Part shown: one piece after another, positions 6,933 to 9,077 of the stretch | How positions within the stretch are numbered: position 1 is the first letter of the stretch | Layout of the letters: each line of letters opens with the position of its first letter | Origin: JBJXFY01 sp046155815 | Lineage (GTDB): Bacteria; Verrucomicrobiota; Verrucomicrobiia; Limisphaerales; CAIMTB01 | NCBI GenBank assembly: GCA_046155815.1 | Contig: JBJXFY010000248.1 | Location: 1 to 9,077, forward strand | Reading direction: 5' to 3' | Length of the DNA: 9,077 bases | Program-made: the position numbers and the translations under genes | Notes under the pieces: generated by a model | What the model was told of the DNA's origin: nothing | What the model saw: only the letters and a program-made list of their open reading frames with translations | Database searches by the model: none

Positions 6933-7215
6933 AGGCGGGGCTTTCTGGAGGGAGTTCCTGGGATCCCTGACCGCCTTCCACGCGGGACGGGTTTGCAACA
7001 TTTTCTCCGACCACTTTCCGCGCGGGGGACGTCCGCGGGCGGGCAGCCTGCGCCTGCGGACCGTGGAGTTTCACGCCGGGCTGGAAGCCGGCGCTCCGGC
7101 CGCCGTGCGCGTGGACCGGGCGGAGGTTCCCATGCCCGGCGCGGTCCGCTTCTACCGTGTCGCCGAGGAACGGTGGAAAGCCATCCGAGGGACTGGCTCA
7201 CCGAAGAAGGTGTAG
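6925..7215 (+). CDS. Doubtful 96-codon reading frame overlapping the LarA-like gene end
   Basis: A frame starting at GTG 6925 overlaps the last codons of the LarA-like gene and runs to TAG at 7213-7215. The product would be a basic protein of 96 residues (containing FWREFLGSLTAFHAGRVC and VRFYRVAEERWKAI) that I do not recognise. By my hand count GC is about 72, 57 and 79 percent at codon positions one to three, the order expected of coding DNA but weaker than in the certain genes. No Shine-Dalgarno sequence or signal peptide is visible. It could be a small gene coupled to the LarA-like gene, a decayed gene remnant, or non-coding trailer. Confidence 0.2.
   Translation: MGEGGAFWREFLGSLTAFHAGRVCNIFSDHFPRGGRPRAGSLRLRTVEFHAGLEAGAPAAVRVDRAEVPMPGAVRFYRVAEERWKAIRGTGSPKKV
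6931..6978 (+). other. Hairpin-forming inverted repeat at the LarA-like stop codon
   Basis: GAAGGCGG (6931-6938) and CCGCCTTC (6971-6978) form a perfect 8-bp outer stem, and AGGGA (6949-6953) with TCCCT (6964-6968) can form an inner stem. The left arm starts inside the TGA stop codon of the LarA-like gene. No T-tract follows, so if it ends or stabilises the transcript it is not a standard Rho-independent terminator. Confidence 0.3.
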
Positions 7216-7319
7216 GGGACGAAGGGCGACAGGATTTGCAGGAAGCCGGTGGTGGAACGGCGTCCATTGTGGCCGGGCAGCGGCTTCACCGCCCCTGCGT
7301 TCCTTCCGTTGGCTTCTGA
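6933..7319. other. 387-bp region between convergent genes, no secure gene
   Basis: This stretch lies between the LarA-like gene (plus) and cutA (minus). It holds the doubtful small frame ending at 7215 and two weak inverted repeats: one at 6931-6978, and a 7-bp pair GAAGCCG (7242-7248) with CGGCTTC (7281-7287), the latter just past the cutA end. Minus-strand frames here are Pro/Arg/Ser-rich and look like shadows. From about 7216 to 7319 the GC content looks somewhat lower than in flanking genes, which fits true non-coding DNA. I see no RNA gene, recognition sequence or mobile-element end. Confidence 0.6.
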
Positions 7320-7658
7320 TCAAGTCGGCTCCGTCCCGACGCTCTGGCCCAGCCAGGCGAGGTAGCGGGCCGTGCCGGCGGCAAGGGGGAGCAGGAGAAT
7401 CTCCGGCGTGTCGTAGGGATGCTCCTGCAGCACCCAGCGCTCGAGGCGCGGGACGAGGCGGGCGGCGGTCTTGATGACGAGCAGCACCTCCGCGGCGGAC
7501 TCGACCTTCCCCTGCCAGCGGTAATGCGATTCAAGGCCGGGCACGAGGTTCACACATGCCGCGAGCCGCGCCTCAACGAGGCCGGTGGCGAGACGGCGGG
7601 CCGTGTCGAGGTCGGGCGTGGTGACGAGCAGGAGGGCCAAGCGGTGGGCGGACTTCAT
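7320..7658 (-). CDS. cutA: CutA family protein (CutA1, divalent-cation tolerance)
   Basis: This 112-residue protein matches the CutA family along its whole length. Visible signatures are LLVTTPDLDTARRLA (10-24), LVEARLAACVNLVPG (27-41), HYRWQGKVE (45-53), EVLLVIKT (57-64), EHPYDTPEIL (79-88) and YLAWL (99-103). CutA proteins are very stable cytoplasmic trimers with a ferredoxin-like fold. They were linked to copper tolerance in Escherichia coli, but their molecular role is still unsettled. There is no signal peptide. The ATG at 7658 fits the family start exactly. It lies 51 bp behind the EboE-like gene on the same strand with no clear terminator between, so the two probably share a transcript. 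No Shine-Dalgarno motif precedes it. Confidence 0.97.
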   Translation of the reverse strand: MKSAHRLALLLVTTPDLDTARRLATGLVEARLAACVNLVPGLESHYRWQGKVESAAEVLLVIKTAARLVPRLERWVLQEHPYDTPEILLLPLAAGTARYLAWLGQSVGTEPT

Positions 7659-7709
7659 CGGCGGGGGTAGTTGAGTTCTGGGGCGAAGCCGCGGAAGCAG
7701 CCTCGTGGT

Positions 7710-8903
7710 TTACCCGTGATTTCCCCGAGCCGGCTCCGCCAGGCCGCGCTTCGCGAGCTCGCCCAGGGTCCATTGGTATTCGGCCACCAGCTGGTCCACG
7801 ACGCTGCGGGACTTGAGTTCCGGCGGCAGCAGCTCCCAGGTGTAGGTTTCCATCTCGAGGTGGCGGCACGCGCCGGGGTGCGCCGCCAGCCAGTCGAGCG
7901 CGCCGAGCAGGTGATCCGCCGTGGTGCCGAAGAGGTCCGTGGGCGGGGCGTGCAGCGGGACGTGGAAATGCACGCGCCATTCCTCGCCGGGCGGCGGCGG
8001 CAGGTGGTTGTGCAAGGCCAGCGCCGGTTCGAGATCGGCGTGGCGCGTAAGCGTGCCGTCCAGCCCGCGCACGATGACCTGGTGCAGGTAGGTGTCGTCG
8101 GCGAAGGCCCGCAGCGCCTGCCGCGCGGCGGGGTTGGGTTGCAGCTTCAGCGCCGCGCTGAGGTGCAGCTTGCTGAGGCGGATGCCGGCGCGGTGAAGAC
8201 GCTCGAGCGCCTCGGCCGGGCTCTCGAACTCAACCGCGAGATGGCAGCAGTCGTAGTTGAGGCCGAGGTGCTCGCGAAGCCGCAGGTCGCCCGGCCGGTC
8301 CGCCTGAAGCTGATGGAAGAATTCCACGGCCTCAGGCGTGGTTTCAAGCGTGCAGAGCGGCTCGGGTTCGAGGCCCAGGTGCAGCGCCCGCCCGCTGCGC
8401 CGCGCCACACGCTCGATGTGCTCGATGCAGCGCCAGAGGTTCTCGCGCGCCGCCCGCAGCGCGCGGGCGTCCAGCTTGAAGCCCTTGAATGAGACCGGGA
8501 CGCTGCTGACGCTGCCCTCGACGCCGGCCGGGACAAGTTCCGCCAGCAGGTCGAAGAGGAGGTTCGTGTAGTCCAGCCGCTCGCGTGTGGTCCAGTCCGG
8601 CGCATAGGCCTGCTCCTTCACGCGCGTGCCATGAAACTGGCCGTAGGGAAAGCCGTTGATGGTGAAGACATACGCCTGCTGCCGGTCGAGCCAGCGGCGG
8701 AACTCGCCCAGATGGGCCTCGTCGGCCAGGTCCCGCGCGGCCGCCACGCCCAGCCGCAGCCCAACGGCGAAGGGCCGGCCGGGGCTGACGCGGTCGCGCA
8801 CCGCGAGCGTGTGGCGTTGGAGCGCGGCGAAGATTTCCGCCCACGACTCGCCGCGATGGATGTTTGTGCAATAGGCGAGGTGGAGGTCGTGGCGGAGACG
8901 CAT
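7710..8903 (-). CDS. eboE: EboE-like metabolite traffic protein (TIM-barrel, sugar-phosphate isomerase/epimerase-like)
   Basis: This 397-residue protein looks like EboE, the xylose-isomerase-like TIM-barrel member of the ebo cluster, which in cyanobacteria has been linked to moving the scytonemin precursor to the periplasm; its catalytic role is unknown. Recognisable stretches are HLAYCTNIHRGESWAEIF (8-25), VFTINGFPYGQFHGTRVKEQ (79-98), PDWTTRERLDYTNLL (102-116), VEGSVSSVPVSFK (128-140), GLEPEPLCTLETTPEAVEFF (177-196), NYDCCHLAVEFE (216-227), SKLHLS (244-249) and VHFHVPLH (311-318). Acidic and His residues (Glu179 or Glu181, Asp218, His221, His313/315) could form the metal site of such barrels. 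I chose the ATG at 8903, just before the conserved opening; a TTG at 8936 would add 11 unconserved residues. No signal peptide is seen. CutA follows after 51 bp. No other ebo gene is visible; those genes would have to lie beyond position 9077 or elsewhere. Confidence 0.87.
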   Translation of the reverse strand: MRLRHDLHLAYCTNIHRGESWAEIFAALQRHTLAVRDRVSPGRPFAVGLRLGVAAARDLADEAHLGEFRRWLDRQQAYVFTINGFPYGQFHGTRVKEQAYAPDWTTRERLDYTNLLFDLLAELVPAGVEGSVSSVPVSFKGFKLDARALRAARENLWRCIEHIERVARRSGRALHLGLEPEPLCTLETTPEAVEFFHQLQADRPGDLRLREHLGLNYDCCHLAVEFESPAEALERLHRAGIRLSKLHLSAALKLQPNPAARQALRAFADDTYLHQVIVRGLDGTLTRHADLEPALALHNHLPPPPGEEWRVHFHVPLHAPPTDLFGTTADHLLGALDWLAAHPGACRHLEMETYTWELLPPELKSRSVVDQLVAEYQWTLGELAKRGLAEPARGNHG

Positions 8904-9077
8904 GGCGGAGGACCGAAGAAAGGGCGCAAGCCGCAAAGCTCAAGCGCGAAAAGGGAAGTGGGCCGCGCGATCGCCGCCTCCGTTTCCCGTCCGCGCCGGT
9001 TCCTCGTGGCGCGACTCGCCCCTGGCGATCGGTGGTCCCGAATCAACGGACCGGCTCGGCCAAAGGCCCGGTCCGTG
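8904..9077. promoter_or_regulatory. Upstream region of the EboE-like gene
   Basis: This 174-bp stretch to the right edge holds no convincing gene; minus-strand frames through it are Arg/Pro/Ser-rich. It should contain the promoter of the eboE-cutA pair. On the minus strand a TTGAGC (8938-8943) is a possible -35 box, but no good -10 follows at the right distance. The clearest element is the inverted repeat at 9046-9076, listed separately. Confidence 0.35.
9046..9076. repeat. Strong inverted repeat at the right window edge
   Basis: ACGGACCG (9046-9053) and CGGTCCGT (9069-9076) are perfect reverse complements. Inside, GGCC (9058-9061) pairs with GGCC (9065-9068) around an AAA loop, leaving GCTC (9054-9057) as a one-sided bulge. 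That gives 12 base pairs, almost all G-C. No T-tract is visible on either side, though the right flank is cut off. It could end a transcript arriving from beyond the window, or be a regulatory or dispersed repeat. Confidence 0.5.

Noticed and set aside
5409..7001. 530-codon minus-strand open frame opposite the LarA-like gene
   Set aside because: It runs through both the divergent spacer and the LarA-like gene, has no recognisable motif, and conflicts with a gene whose active-site residues are all in place.
6665..7267. Minus-strand 200-codon frame in the gap before cutA
   Set aside because: The product is Pro/Arg/Ser-rich low-complexity sequence, and two thirds of it lies opposite the LarA-like gene and the doubtful small frame.
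1..9077. CRISPR array, tRNA or rRNA gene, insertion sequence, prophage or other mobile element
   Set aside because: I looked for regularly spaced repeats, cloverleaf-like sequence, transposase or integrase motifs and terminal repeats on both strands and saw none; all confident genes are ordinary chromosomal families with similar composition.

Overview
This window is about 9 kb of very GC-rich bacterial DNA, roughly 70 percent GC by eye. It is densely coding, with seven well-supported protein genes and no rRNA, tRNA, CRISPR array, insertion sequence or other mobile element that I can see. A lipopolysaccharide-export permease (LptF/LptG family) points to a Gram-negative, outer-membrane-bearing organism. 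High GC, no Shine-Dalgarno sequence before any of the seven chosen starts, and the mix of an EboE-like protein, a LarA-like protein and a fused ATP-grasp/alpha-E protein would fit Verrucomicrobiota or a neighbouring phylum. That placement is an inference, since no phylogenetic marker is present.

Left block (1-5488, minus strand, transcribed right to left): a fused circularly permuted ATP-grasp/alpha-E protein, a transglutaminase-like protease 12 bp behind it, an LptF/LptG permease after a 119-bp gap that carries a perfect hairpin, and a tandem-GAF protein whose ATG overlaps the permease stop codon and which leaves the window at position 1. The first two genes form the compact version of a known but experimentally poorly understood module, predicted to ligate amino acids or peptides (ATP-grasp with alpha-E) and to cleave or transfer them (transglutaminase-like).

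Middle: a 154-bp divergent intergenic region (5489-5642) separates this block from a plus-strand LarA-like gene of the nickel-pincer lactate racemase family (5643-6932). The metal-site and cofactor-lysine positions are intact, but no cofactor-maturation genes are visible. A 387-bp region (6933-7319) follows, with only a doubtful small reading frame and weak hairpins.

Right block (7320-8903, minus strand): an EboE-like TIM-barrel protein followed after 51 bp by CutA, probably co-transcribed. Upstream of EboE, 174 bp without a gene runs to the right edge and ends in a strong inverted repeat. Whether the other ebo genes lie beyond the edge cannot be seen.

The best candidates for further interest are the ATP-grasp/alpha-E plus transglutaminase module placed next to envelope-transport and sensory genes, and the EboE-CutA pair. 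Neither is a demonstrably new system from sequence alone.
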